From GCA-2688775 sp964524225 (GTDB lineage: Archaea > Nanobdellota > Nanobdellia > Woesearchaeales > GW2011-AR4), in assembly GCA_964524225.1 (NCBI GenBank), contig CAZGEW010000002.1, positions 1 to 45,433 of the forward strand: a DNA stretch of 45,433 bases. The letters run 5' to 3'. This document shows, in pieces, positions 1-6,732 of this stretch. The notes below the pieces were generated by a model. It did no database searches. It was not told where the DNA came from and worked only from the letters and a program-made list of their open reading frames with translations. The position numbers were made by a program, and so were the translations under genes. How positions within the stretch are numbered: the first letter of the stretch is position 1; every line of letters begins with the position of its first letter.

Positions 1-319
1 GTGGAAAGTGAAAAACAGATTTCATTTCATCTGCTGTTTGCCCTTTTGCACCTTCATATGTCATAGCTAAAGCAGCAGAGATGCTATAAGGAGAATAAAA
101 AATGTTTCCATTTTCAGATTTATCTAACTCAGAATATAAATCAAAAGCAAATTTATTATTTGCGTTTACTACTTCTTGAATTCCTTGTGATGTTGCACCT
201 ATGTCATCTGCTTTTGGAGGCTGGTCTGGTTGATATGGAAAAAGAAACAATACTGCCGTCGCAGTTACTACTGCAACCATAAGGAGTGCAATTCCAACTG
301 TTAAAAATTTTTTGTTCAT
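1..319 (-). CDS. Serpin (serine protease inhibitor), N-terminal part
   Basis: The frame opens at an ATG at 319 and runs off the left edge, giving 106 residues. It starts with a charged MNKK and a hydrophobic stretch of about 20 residues, so the protein is probably exported or membrane-anchored. The first serpin helices follow: NKFAFDLYSEL, then NIFYSPYSISAALAMTYEGA and KGQTADEM. This is the classic serpin start, with the conserved SP.SI..AL pattern. Serpins trap serine or cysteine proteases irreversibly. The reactive-centre loop lies outside the window, so the target and inhibitory activity cannot be judged. Its natural partner could be a secreted protease such as the subtilase at 38314-41577, which is only a guess. 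Confidence 0.85.
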   Translation of the reverse strand, partial: MNKKFLTVGIALLMVAVVTATAVLFLFPYQPDQPPKADDIGATSQGIQEVVNANNKFAFDLYSELDKSENGNIFYSPYSISAALAMTYEGAKGQTADEMKSVFHFP

Positions 320-507
320 ATGTTTACATAGTTAAGATAGCAAGTATATAAATGTTGTTTTGACTTCAATTTGATTTGAAGTGAGTCAGCCAAAATACTA
401 TGATTTCTTGCGAAGCAAGGCAATATGTCCGCAAGACGACGCCCCCTTCCAGTTTCTGTAATTTAGCGAGAACTCAATTGTATTCAACAAGTATAAATTT
501 TTATCGT

Positions 508-993
508 TTATCTCTTCCTCTCTTCCTTCTTCGCAGCCTCTTTATTATGTCCTTCCTCGCTATGCTCCAACTTTCCGCTCAAATCTTTCATCTTTTCTAA
601 AAACTCTTTTGCAATTGCCAAGTTATGCTCAGCTGTATTTTTTGAGTAAGTATAGTGATAATCAGCATCTTCTCTTGAAGATATCGCTGCATTAAAATCA
701 TTTATGTATTTTGACTCCAGCTTTCCATTCTTGTTCAGTTCCTCTAAGACAATACTAATTGCAAAATGCCTTTTTTCCCTATAACCGATTTTGAACAAGA
801 TTGCTCTTGCAGCATGGAACATTGAGTAATAGCCCTTAATAATACACCACTTAAAATCTTCTTCGTTAAATGCATTTTCAGCCATTTCTAAGTCATACTT
901 TGACTCATCAAATTCTTTTTTTATTAATCTCTCATCGGGCTTGATTTTTTTAAGAAAGCCCTCTTCCAAGCATTTTTTTATGTCCATCAGCAT
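508..993 (-). CDS. HEPN-domain protein (toxin-like half of HEPN/MNT pair)
   Basis: This 161-residue, mostly helical protein has the HEPN pattern: KCLEEGFLKKIKPD at the start, a GYYSMFHAARAIL helix near residues 54-66, and an R-x5-H motif (R107, H113, in SSREDADYHY). The motif matches the Rx4-6H catalytic signature of HEPN ribonucleases, so an RNA-cleaving toxin role is likely from family knowledge. The C-terminal 20 or so residues are a Lys/Glu tail. It overlaps the end of the upstream nucleotidyltransferase gene by 7 bases, so the two are translated as a couple, as expected for HEPN/MNT toxin-antitoxin modules. Confidence 0.85.
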   Translation of the reverse strand: MLMDIKKCLEEGFLKKIKPDERLIKKEFDESKYDLEMAENAFNEEDFKWCIIKGYYSMFHAARAILFKIGYREKRHFAISIVLEELNKNGKLESKYINDFNAAISSREDADYHYTYSKNTAEHNLAIAKEFLEKMKDLSGKLEHSEEGHNKEAAKKEERKR

Positions 994-1535
994 AACCTTA
1001 TCTTGTCTTTCTCAACTCTTTCATAAAAAGCAATATCCCTTCTTGACATTTTTGACCATTCTAAAGGGCTAAGTATATTAAATTTAATCTCTCTCTCGAT
1101 TTTCTTTGAGATGCTCACAATATCAGAAAAAATCTGTTCTTTACTTATTTTTCCTATTATCAATAAATCAATGTCACTGCTTTCTCTATCTTCACCTCTT
1201 GCTGTGCTTCCATATAAATAAATTTCAATTTCGTGTTTATCGCATAATGTTTTTATATCGCTTAATATTAGTAGATTATCTAAAATCTTTAGTTGTTTGA
1301 CCACTACATTTTCTCTGTTTAATTCATAAATTTTGTTTAACCCAACTATCTCAACTTTAATAAACTCCGCCTTCAAAAGTAATTTAAGATGTTTTGTTAA
1401 TGAGGCTTTGGCTATTTTCAGCGTTTTTCTTAGGTTTGTATACGAAACTTTTTTGGTAGGATTTCTAAGAAAAAAGGATAAAATTTTAAGTGCTGTCCTG
1501 TTGCCTAGTTCAAGTAATTGAACCATATGTATCAA
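987..1535 (-). CDS. HTH-MNT nucleotidyltransferase (antitoxin-like half)
   Basis: The protein has two parts. Residues about 10-75 form a winged-helix region with an ArsR-like look (LRKTLKIAKASLTKHLKLLL). Residues about 100-182 form a minimal nucleotidyltransferase with the motif LYGSTARGEDRESSDIDLLI (G109-S110, D121 and D123). In studied HEPN/MNT modules the MNT enzyme silences the HEPN toxin by adding AMP groups to it; here the added HTH suggests it also represses its own operon. A nested inverted repeat lies directly upstream (1550-1587). The start could be the ATG at 1535 or the one three codons later at 1526. Confidence 0.85.
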   Translation of the reverse strand: MIHMVQLLELGNRTALKILSFFLRNPTKKVSYTNLRKTLKIAKASLTKHLKLLLKAEFIKVEIVGLNKIYELNRENVVVKQLKILDNLLILSDIKTLCDKHEIEIYLYGSTARGEDRESSDIDLLIIGKISKEQIFSDIVSISKKIEREIKFNILSPLEWSKMSRRDIAFYERVEKDKIRLC

Positions 1536-1549
1536 TTTTATAGAATAAA

Positions 1550-1587
1550 GTTCAAATATTTAAACCTTTTGGTTTAATTTCTTGAAC
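1550..1587. promoter_or_regulatory. Nested inverted repeat, candidate operator of the HEPN/MNT operon
   Basis: Two inverted repeats share one centre: GTTCAA (1550-1555) with TTGAAC (1582-1587), and TTAAACC (1560-1566) with GGTTTAA (1571-1577), separated by TTTT. The site lies 15-52 bases upstream of the MNT start at 1535 and just after the uL11 stop. Its dyad symmetry suits a dimeric winged-helix repressor such as the adjacent MNT protein. It could also act as the transcription end of the uL11 operon. Confidence 0.5.
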
Positions 1588-1590
1588 CTG

Positions 1591-2382
1591 TTACTTTTTC
1601 TTCTCTTTAGCTTCTTTCTTTTCCTCTGCTGCCGGAGCTGCTCCTGGTGCTGGTTTTGCTTCACCTGCAGCTGCTGCACCTTCAACAGGCAATAATACCT
1701 TAATCATTTCATCTGGGACGCCAGCTTGGACTAACTTAGCCTTTATTTCTCCTCTTGGTTTACCAGTCATAGAAGCAATAATCTCATTAGCAATCTTTTC
1801 AAATTCTACTTTTTTCTTTGCAAGCTCTTCTGCAAGTCTCTTTTTCTCTTCTTCAAGCTTGGCAAGCTCTTCTGCTGTAAGCTCTGTCTTCTCCAATCTT
1901 ATTTCCTCATCATAAATCCCAGCTTCGACATCTTTTAATGTCTCTTTCGCTGGTTTACCTTCAACCAGAATTCCCATTGATTGGCATGTCCCTATTATTT
2001 CTTTTACTTTTTCCTTGAGTGATTTGCCTAAAGTCGCACTTTCCTTCATCTTTGCAACCTTAATAATTTGCTCGATTAGAATGTCAGCAACCATCTCGTG
2101 CTTTGCTTTTCCAGAACCTTTTTCAAGATTGGCTTCTTTTTTTATTAAACCAGAAGCAGGTGGAGTTCCAACAGAAATTTCAAATGCTTTTGTATCTGTA
2201 TCTACTATTACTTTAACAGGTACCTGCATGCCTGCAAATGAGGAAGTTTTTTTGTTGATGTCGGAAACTACTTGACCTATATTAACTCCTAGTGGCCCTA
2301 GGCTGCTTCCCACTGGCGGGGCTGCAGTGGCTTTACCGCCTTCTACTAGAACTGCAACAGTAGTTTTTGACAATTTAATCAC
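1591..2382 (-). CDS. rpl11: Ribosomal protein uL11 with long C-terminal extension
   Basis: uL11 forms the base of the ribosomal GTPase-associated stalk and binds 23S rRNA. Residues 1-165 are a standard archaeal uL11: the proline-rich APPVGSSLGPLGVNIGQVV loop near residues 21-39, then the rRNA-binding C-terminal domain ending in MGILVEGKPA. About 100 further residues are unusual: a Lys/Glu coiled coil (about 170-197), a compact helical block (about 197-233, IASMTGKPRGEIKAKL), an Ala/Pro linker and a Lys/Glu tail. Archaeal uL11 is usually about 160-170 residues, while this one has 263. The start is GTG at 2382. It follows spt5 in the usual archaeal order; uL1, uL10 and bL12 are not here. Confidence 0.95.
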   Translation of the reverse strand: MIKLSKTTVAVLVEGGKATAAPPVGSSLGPLGVNIGQVVSDINKKTSSFAGMQVPVKVIVDTDTKAFEISVGTPPASGLIKKEANLEKGSGKAKHEMVADILIEQIIKVAKMKESATLGKSLKEKVKEIIGTCQSMGILVEGKPAKETLKDVEAGIYDEEIRLEKTELTAEELAKLEEEKKRLAEELAKKKVEFEKIANEIIASMTGKPRGEIKAKLVQAGVPDEMIKVLLPVEGAAAAGEAKPAPGAAPAAEEKKEAKEKKK

Positions 2383-2409
2383 AATTTTTTTCTTATTGTT
2401 TTACTTCTG

Positions 2410-2440
2410 AAAAATTTTTGATTAAAAATCAAAAATTTTT
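2410..2440. repeat. AT-rich palindrome between spt5 and uL11
   Basis: Arms 2410-2423 (AAAAATTTTTGATT) and 2427-2440 pair perfectly over 14 bp around an AAA loop. It lies in the spt5-uL11 gap, 28 bases ahead of the uL11 GTG. It resembles the other AT-rich hairpins listed here but does not share the TTTCAA core, so it may be an older or independent member. Confidence 0.6.
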
Positions 2441-2445
2441 GTTAT

Positions 2446-2943
2446 TTACAATGTTTCCTCTTCACCTTCCTTTACCGGAGCTGTTTCTGTTTCTCGCCTA
2501 ATAACCTTTACAGCGTCCATTTTTACTGTTATTGGGATAGGAACAGCTGCTTCAAGCAACTCAACAACAACCTCTTCTTTTGTTTTATCAATTCGTGTTA
2601 CCTTTGCATTCTCTCTTTTGAATGGACCCGAGATGATTTCAACAATATCATTTTTTTGAATATTTACCTCGTGCTTAACTTGCTCAAGCATATGCTCTAT
2701 TTCAGAGTATTTAACAGGCTGTGACAAAATACCCCTAGCGTAAGGTATATTGAAAGCAGCTTGCTCAGCATCTGTCTTTGTGGCTGCTTCTATAAATATA
2801 TAGCTCCTCATACCATGTGGTCTGATGACAGAGTATATCTCAAGCTTTTTCTTTATAGCGTTGCTTGTAACAAAGTCCATAACTTGGTCTTCTCTATTTG
2901 CTGTAGTTCTCAAAACAAATATTGTCTCATCTTCTCTTGACAT
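2446..2943 (-). CDS. spt5: Transcription elongation factor Spt5 (NusG homologue)
   Basis: Spt5 clamps RNA polymerase and increases processivity. The protein has an N-terminal NGN domain (FVLRTTANREDQVMDFV, then the KKLEIYSVIRPHGMRSYIFIEA core and ARGILSQPVKYSEIEHML) and a C-terminal KOW domain (VNIQKNDIVEIISGPFKREN, about residues 103-122). I place the start at the ATG at 2943, which begins MSREDETIFVL and matches family N-termini; six further upstream codons fall into a hairpin. The order secE-spt5-uL11 is conserved in archaea and supports the call. Confidence 0.95.
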   Translation of the reverse strand: MSREDETIFVLRTTANREDQVMDFVTSNAIKKKLEIYSVIRPHGMRSYIFIEAATKTDAEQAAFNIPYARGILSQPVKYSEIEHMLEQVKHEVNIQKNDIVEIISGPFKRENAKVTRIDKTKEEVVVELLEAAVPIPITVKMDAVKVIRRETETAPVKEGEEETL

Positions 2944-2951
2944 TTTGAATG

Positions 2952-2983
2952 AAAAAATCAAAAGGCTTGCCTTTTGATTTTTT
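2952..2983. repeat. Palindromic leader hairpin upstream of spt5
   Basis: The arms AAAAAATCAAAAGGC (2952-2966) and its exact complement (2969-2983) form a 15-bp stem with a two-base gap. On the transcribed strand a T-run ends 9 bases before the spt5 ATG, followed by ATTCAAA-ATG. The same hairpin, T-run, ATTCAAA-like spacer and ATG layout occurs before the genes at 14133, 18007 and 22356. Confidence 0.65.
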
Positions 2984-3018
2984 ATATTTGTATTTTTTAT
3001 CTATTATATAAATATTAA

Positions 3019-3213
3019 CTAAAAAAACAAAAGCTTAATCATCTGTACAACAAATCCAATCAGCCCAATAATCAAAATGCCTAAACCACTTACCTTGACT
3101 ATTGTCTTGAATTCAACTGAATCTGGTTTTTTTGTAATTTTCAAAACTCTAATTGATTCCTGAATAAAAGATTTTATTTTGTACTTCCATGAATTTACAT
3201 CTTGAGAATCCAT
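3019..3213 (-). CDS. secE: Protein translocase subunit SecE/Sec61-gamma
   Basis: SecE is the small clamp subunit of the SecYEG translocon in the cytoplasmic membrane. The protein has an amphipathic N-terminal region (KIKSFIQESIRVLKITKKP), a conserved DSVEFKTIVKVSGLG segment and one transmembrane helix (GILIIGLIGFVVQMIKLLFF), as in archaeal Sec61-gamma. I take the ATG at 3213, giving 64 residues; a GTG six codons upstream at 3231 is possible. It sits 17-35 bases after ftsZ and before spt5, the standard archaeal arrangement. Confidence 0.9.
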   Translation of the reverse strand: MDSQDVNSWKYKIKSFIQESIRVLKITKKPDSVEFKTIVKVSGLGILIIGLIGFVVQMIKLLFF

Positions 3214-3248
3214 ATTCGTCAAAGTAACCACTCTTTCATTTGTGACAT

Positions 3249-4391
3249 TTAGTCTAAAAATTCAATTCCAAGATGTTGCTCAATCTCTTTTCTCTTTTTT
3301 TCAGCAGTCTTTCTGCTTGAGCCAAAAATCTGTGAAGATTTCACTCCAGTAACAATAAGCATTGTTCTAATAGTTTTCTCCATATCTTTGTAGATTTGAG
3401 CGCCCCAGATGACTCTTGCGTCTTCATCAAGCTTTTCTGTTATTGTTTCAACTACCTTTCTAGCTTCATCAAGCGTCATGTCTTCGCCGCCAATAACGTT
3501 AATTAAAGCTCCATTTGCGCCAGAAATGTCTACATCAAGTAATGGGTTATTGATTGCTTTCTCAACTGCTTCAACTGCTCTATTCTCAGTGTCACTTTCA
3601 CCTACACCAATTAGGGCTACGCCACCACCTTTCATTACTGCTCTTATGTCTGCAAAATCTAGGTTAACTAAGCCAGCTTTAGTAACAAGCTCTGCAATAC
3701 CTTTAACTGCATTTGTTAATATTTCATCAGCAACCTTAAAAGCAGTGTGTAATGGCAGATCTGGTGCTAGCTCAAGCAACTTATCGTTTGGTATAACAAT
3801 TAAAGTATCGGCAATCTGCTCTAACTTTTCTAATCCCACAACTGCATTTTCGTATCTTCGATTACCTTCCATGGAAAATGGCATTGTAACAACACCAACT
3901 GTCAGCGCTCCCAATTTCTTCGATATTTCCGCAACTACAGGGGCAGAGCCTGTTCCTGTTCCACCACCTAAGCCGCATGTGATAAATACCATATCTGCAT
4001 TTTGCAAAGCTTTTTTGACATCGGATTCATTCTCGCGAGCAGCTTCTTCGCCTAGTCTAGGCTCAGAGCCTGCACCTAAGCCTTTTGTTAGCTCTCTCCC
4101 TATCAATATTTTTTTATTTGCAGTCGTATAGAGCAAATCCTGTGCATCTGTGTTAACAGCTATTGTCTCAGCACCAATAATGCCTACTTCTGACATCCTG
4201 TTTATTGTATTATTGCCACCGCCACCACATCCAACTACTTTTATTGTGGCTCTTTGTTTTGATAGTAATTGCTCAAGCTCCGCATCTATATCTGCAACTT
4301 CTTTTTCAACTACTTGCTTTATATCCCGAGAAAGAAGTTTGGGATTATCATTTAATTCTGATTCAATTGCTTCTTGAATAATTGATGTCAC
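3249..4391 (-). CDS. ftsZ: Cell division protein FtsZ
   Basis: FtsZ is the tubulin-like GTPase that polymerises into the division ring. The 380-residue protein has the GTP-binding segments KVVGCGGGGNNTINRM (about residues 50-65) and GLGGGTGTGSAP (about 140-151), and NTDAQDL and PNDKLLEL motifs. It is followed by the C-terminal domain with the NADIRAVM-type stretch (LDFADIRAVMKGGGVALIG). The C-terminal tail is short and ends in LGIEFLD, so no long linker is present. It starts with GTG at 4391 behind a clear ribosome-binding site. It heads the ftsZ-secE-spt5-uL11 block. Confidence 0.97.
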   Translation of the reverse strand: MTSIIQEAIESELNDNPKLLSRDIKQVVEKEVADIDAELEQLLSKQRATIKVVGCGGGGNNTINRMSEVGIIGAETIAVNTDAQDLLYTTANKKILIGRELTKGLGAGSEPRLGEEAARENESDVKKALQNADMVFITCGLGGGTGTGSAPVVAEISKKLGALTVGVVTMPFSMEGNRRYENAVVGLEKLEQIADTLIVIPNDKLLELAPDLPLHTAFKVADEILTNAVKGIAELVTKAGLVNLDFADIRAVMKGGGVALIGVGESDTENRAVEAVEKAINNPLLDVDISGANGALINVIGGEDMTLDEARKVVETITEKLDEDARVIWGAQIYKDMEKTIRTMLIVTGVKSSQIFGSSRKTAEKKRKEIEQHLGIEFLD

Positions 4392-4394
4392 AAA

Positions 4395-4401
4395 CTCACC
4401 C
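4395..4401 (-). promoter_or_regulatory. Ribosome-binding site of ftsZ
   Basis: On the minus strand GGGTGAG lies three bases before the GTG at 4391. It matches the archaeal anti-Shine-Dalgarno complement (GGAGGTGATC) and supports the GTG as the ftsZ start. Confidence 0.6.
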
Positions 4402-4418
4402 TTACTAATAGGTTTTAA

Positions 4419-5102
4419 CTACCTATTTAAATTTATTTCTTTTTTCCCTTCGCCAATGGTAAAATTTAAGCTTTTTATAGATGGAATTAACTTCGTAATA
4501 GTGCTGTTTAGGATTTCTCTGGTTTCATTGCTGATTTTGTCTTTTAGACTTATGGTTGCTATACCATCTTTTAACTCAATTTGGTAATCTTTAAACTTGG
4601 TATGTTTATCAACTAAAGACCTCAACTTTTCCTTATCATCAACAACTAACCTTCTTAGCTTGACATCATAAATCAAATCCTTTCCAGCCAATGGATGGTT
4701 GAAGTCAACAAGGCATCTGCCACCGCTTACCGTTTTTACTATACTGAAAACACCATCAACATTTAACTGCAGACCTGGAAACGGAGTTATATTTTGTTCT
4801 CTGAACCTGCCTAGGGGAATTAGCTGTATTAGTTTTGGATCTTTGCTGCCAAAAGCATTGTCAGAGCTTATTTCAAAAGTATATTCCTTCCCAACTTCTT
4901 TATCAACAAGCTGTTCTTCGATACCTTTTATAATATGGTTTTGACCAACACAGATGACTATTGGTAAGTATTCGGCATTTTTATCGTATAATCCATTTTC
5001 CTTAGCGACTTTTTCTTCTGTTGTATCAAATATTGTATTATCTTCTTTAATCCTAGCTGTATAATCAATTTCGACGAAATCGTACTTTTTTACATTTACC
5101 AT
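4419..5102 (-). CDS. FKBP-type peptidyl-prolyl isomerase (SlyD-like, archaeal long form)
   Basis: The enzyme catalyses cis-trans isomerisation of proline peptide bonds and acts as a folding helper. The FKBP core begins at residues 6-16 (YDFVEIDYTAR) and holds an inserted flap, with IIKGIEEQLVDKEVGKEYTFEI and a Gly-x-Cys-Leu-Val-Asp-Phe-Asn-His-Pro-Leu-Ala-Gly-Lys segment, the typical end of the insert-in-flap domain of SlyD proteins. The last 70 residues form an extra alpha/beta domain as in long archaeal FKBPs. The 227-residue length fits that class. It lies between cmk and ftsZ on the same strand. Confidence 0.88.
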   Translation of the reverse strand: MVNVKKYDFVEIDYTARIKEDNTIFDTTEEKVAKENGLYDKNAEYLPIVICVGQNHIIKGIEEQLVDKEVGKEYTFEISSDNAFGSKDPKLIQLIPLGRFREQNITPFPGLQLNVDGVFSIVKTVSGGRCLVDFNHPLAGKDLIYDVKLRRLVVDDKEKLRSLVDKHTKFKDYQIELKDGIATISLKDKISNETREILNSTITKLIPSIKSLNFTIGEGKKEINLNR

Positions 5103-5114
5103 CTTTGAAGTTTT

Positions 5115-5654
5115 TTAGTGTTTTGTTTTGATAAAATCTATAATTTTTTCTACAACCTGTTTTGGAGTCATGTTTGAAGTATCAATGACATAGTCATACA
5201 ACTTTTTATTTAAATAATTAATTCCATAATACTTTTGGTATCTTTTTTTTTCACTTTCTTCTCTTTTTTTAATATTTTTTATTGTTTCTTTTAAGCTACT
5301 ACTTTTTTCTTGCTGTCTCCTGTCATTTAATATTCTTTCTGCCCTAACATTATCGTCTGCTTTGAGAAAGATTTTGACGTCAGCATGGGGTATGAAGAAG
5401 GCAGTGAGCCTTCCATCAACTACAAAATCATCTTTTGTTTTTCCTAATGCCTTCAATTTCTCATCAAGCTGTAAATCAATTGACTTATCACTTTCAGCTA
5501 ATCTATTAAATTTCATCAAACTTACCCCTCTTTTGGCTGCCATCGCTCTCATCAAATCTCCTATTGAATAATGTTTTAGATTAAGCTTCTTAGATAAGAG
5601 CCTTGCAACTGTACTTTTTCCAGAGCCTGCTTTTCCAGAAATTGTTATCTCCAT
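5115..5654 (-). CDS. cmk: Cytidylate kinase (archaeal type)
   Basis: The enzyme phosphorylates CMP (and dCMP) with ATP. It opens with the P-loop ITISGKAGSGKSTVARLL (residues 3-20), followed by LNLKHYSIGDLMRAMA and VDGRLTAFFIPHADVKIFLKA (nucleotide-monophosphate side). The lid-like stretch is R-rich (RILNDRRQQEKSSS). At 179 residues it is of the short archaeal type rather than the 220-residue bacterial Cmk. The gene ends 12 bases before the FKBP gene and is divergent from the isomerase gene at 5746. Confidence 0.88.
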   Translation of the reverse strand: MEITISGKAGSGKSTVARLLSKKLNLKHYSIGDLMRAMAAKRGVSLMKFNRLAESDKSIDLQLDEKLKALGKTKDDFVVDGRLTAFFIPHADVKIFLKADDNVRAERILNDRRQQEKSSSLKETIKNIKKREESEKKRYQKYYGINYLNKKLYDYVIDTSNMTPKQVVEKIIDFIKTKH

Positions 5655-5714
5655 AATCTACTAATTTAGCCTTTAGTATTTATATTTTATTCATGCAAAA
5701 AAATAACCAAATCT

Positions 5715-5722
5715 TTTTATAT
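5715..5722 (+). promoter_or_regulatory. TATA-like promoter of the PGI/PMI gene
   Basis: TTTTATAT is centred about 27 bases upstream of the ATG at 5746, with an A-rich BRE-like CCAAATC before it. This spacing implies a leaderless mRNA. Confidence 0.45.
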
Positions 5723-5745
5723 TATTCTTAATTACTCACTTTAAA

Positions 5746-6711
5746 ATGGCAATAGACGGCTCTAATATGCTAAAAGTTATCGAAGATTTTCCTCAGCAAT
5801 GCAAAACAGCTTTGGAGCTGCCTAAAGGGATGTCTGTTTCTGGTAAATTCAGCAATATTGTTGTTTGTGGAATGGGCGGCTCTGGTATTGGCGGCGATAT
5901 ATTAAAAATCTACATGCGTAATTCAAAGATTCCTCTTTTTGTTGTTCGAGATTATAAAGTGCCAAACTTTGTTGATGAAAACAGCCTTGTTTTTGCTGTC
6001 TCATATTCAGGTAATACAGAAGAGACATTATCGGCATTTAAAGATGCTTTGAATAAAAAGGCGAAAATAATTGCTATCACAAGTGGTGGTAAACTAAGCG
6101 AGGTTGCAAAAAAAGTAATTAAAGTTCCAGCTGGATTGCAACCAAGGGCAGCATTAGCTTATCTATTTTTTCCGGTATTAGGAGTCTTAAACAACTCAAA
6201 CATAATTGATGTAAATAATAATGAAATAGCAGAGATGCTTAATGTATTAGATAATACTAATGAATTCAAAGCAGTAGGCAAGGCTATTGCAGGAAAGAGC
6301 CAAAACAAAACACCACTTATCTATGCTTCTGAGCTACTTGGAGCAGTTGCCTATAGATGGAAAACTCAATTTAATGAAAACAGTAAAATAGCAGCTTTTT
6401 ACCATGTCTTCTCCGAGATGAACCATAATGAGATTGCTGGCTATCAAACTATGACAAAAGATAAATTTATTGCTATTTTCATTCGTGACAAATTTGATAA
6501 TGACAGGATAAAGAAGAGAATGGATGTAACAAAGGAGATAATTTCAACAAGAGTTGATGTTGAATGCATTGAAACAAAAGGTGAGCATTTGCTTTCAAGG
6601 ATTTTTTCAGGAATCTATTATGGAGATTTTGCCTCTTATTATCTTGCTTTGGCAAATAAAATTGACCCAACCCCTGTTAATGTTATTGAAAATTTAAAGA
6701 AGAAGTTATAA
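5746..6711 (+). CDS. Bifunctional phosphoglucose/phosphomannose isomerase
   Basis: The enzyme interconverts fructose 6-phosphate with glucose 6-phosphate and mannose 6-phosphate. The first SIS domain has VVCGMGGSGIGGDIL (residues 38-52) and FAVSYSGNTEETLSAF (phosphosugar binding). The second has a catalytic-type FSEMNHNEIAGYQ stretch. At 321 residues, with this motif order, it matches the archaeal PGI/PMI family rather than classical PGI. It is a single gene followed 21 bases later by the Rad50-like gene. Confidence 0.92.
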   Translation: MAIDGSNMLKVIEDFPQQCKTALELPKGMSVSGKFSNIVVCGMGGSGIGGDILKIYMRNSKIPLFVVRDYKVPNFVDENSLVFAVSYSGNTEETLSAFKDALNKKAKIIAITSGGKLSEVAKKVIKVPAGLQPRAALAYLFFPVLGVLNNSNIIDVNNNEIAEMLNVLDNTNEFKAVGKAIAGKSQNKTPLIYASELLGAVAYRWKTQFNENSKIAAFYHVFSEMNHNEIAGYQTMTKDKFIAIFIRDKFDNDRIKKRMDVTKEIISTRVDVECIETKGEHLLSRIFSGIYYGDFASYYLALANKIDPTPVNVIENLKKKL

Positions 6712-6732
6712 TCAAAAAAATTACTTATATTG

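Noticed and set aside
395..450. Alternative hairpins CTTGC-GAA-GCAAG and CTTGCG/CGCAAG before the serpin gene
   Set aside because: The mutually exclusive pairing recalls a switch, but the stems are short and there is no link to a start codon; no feature was claimed.
3409..4131. Long plus-strand open frames opposite ftsZ and dxs
   Set aside because: They are Ser/Ala/Pro-rich shadows of well-supported genes on the other strand.
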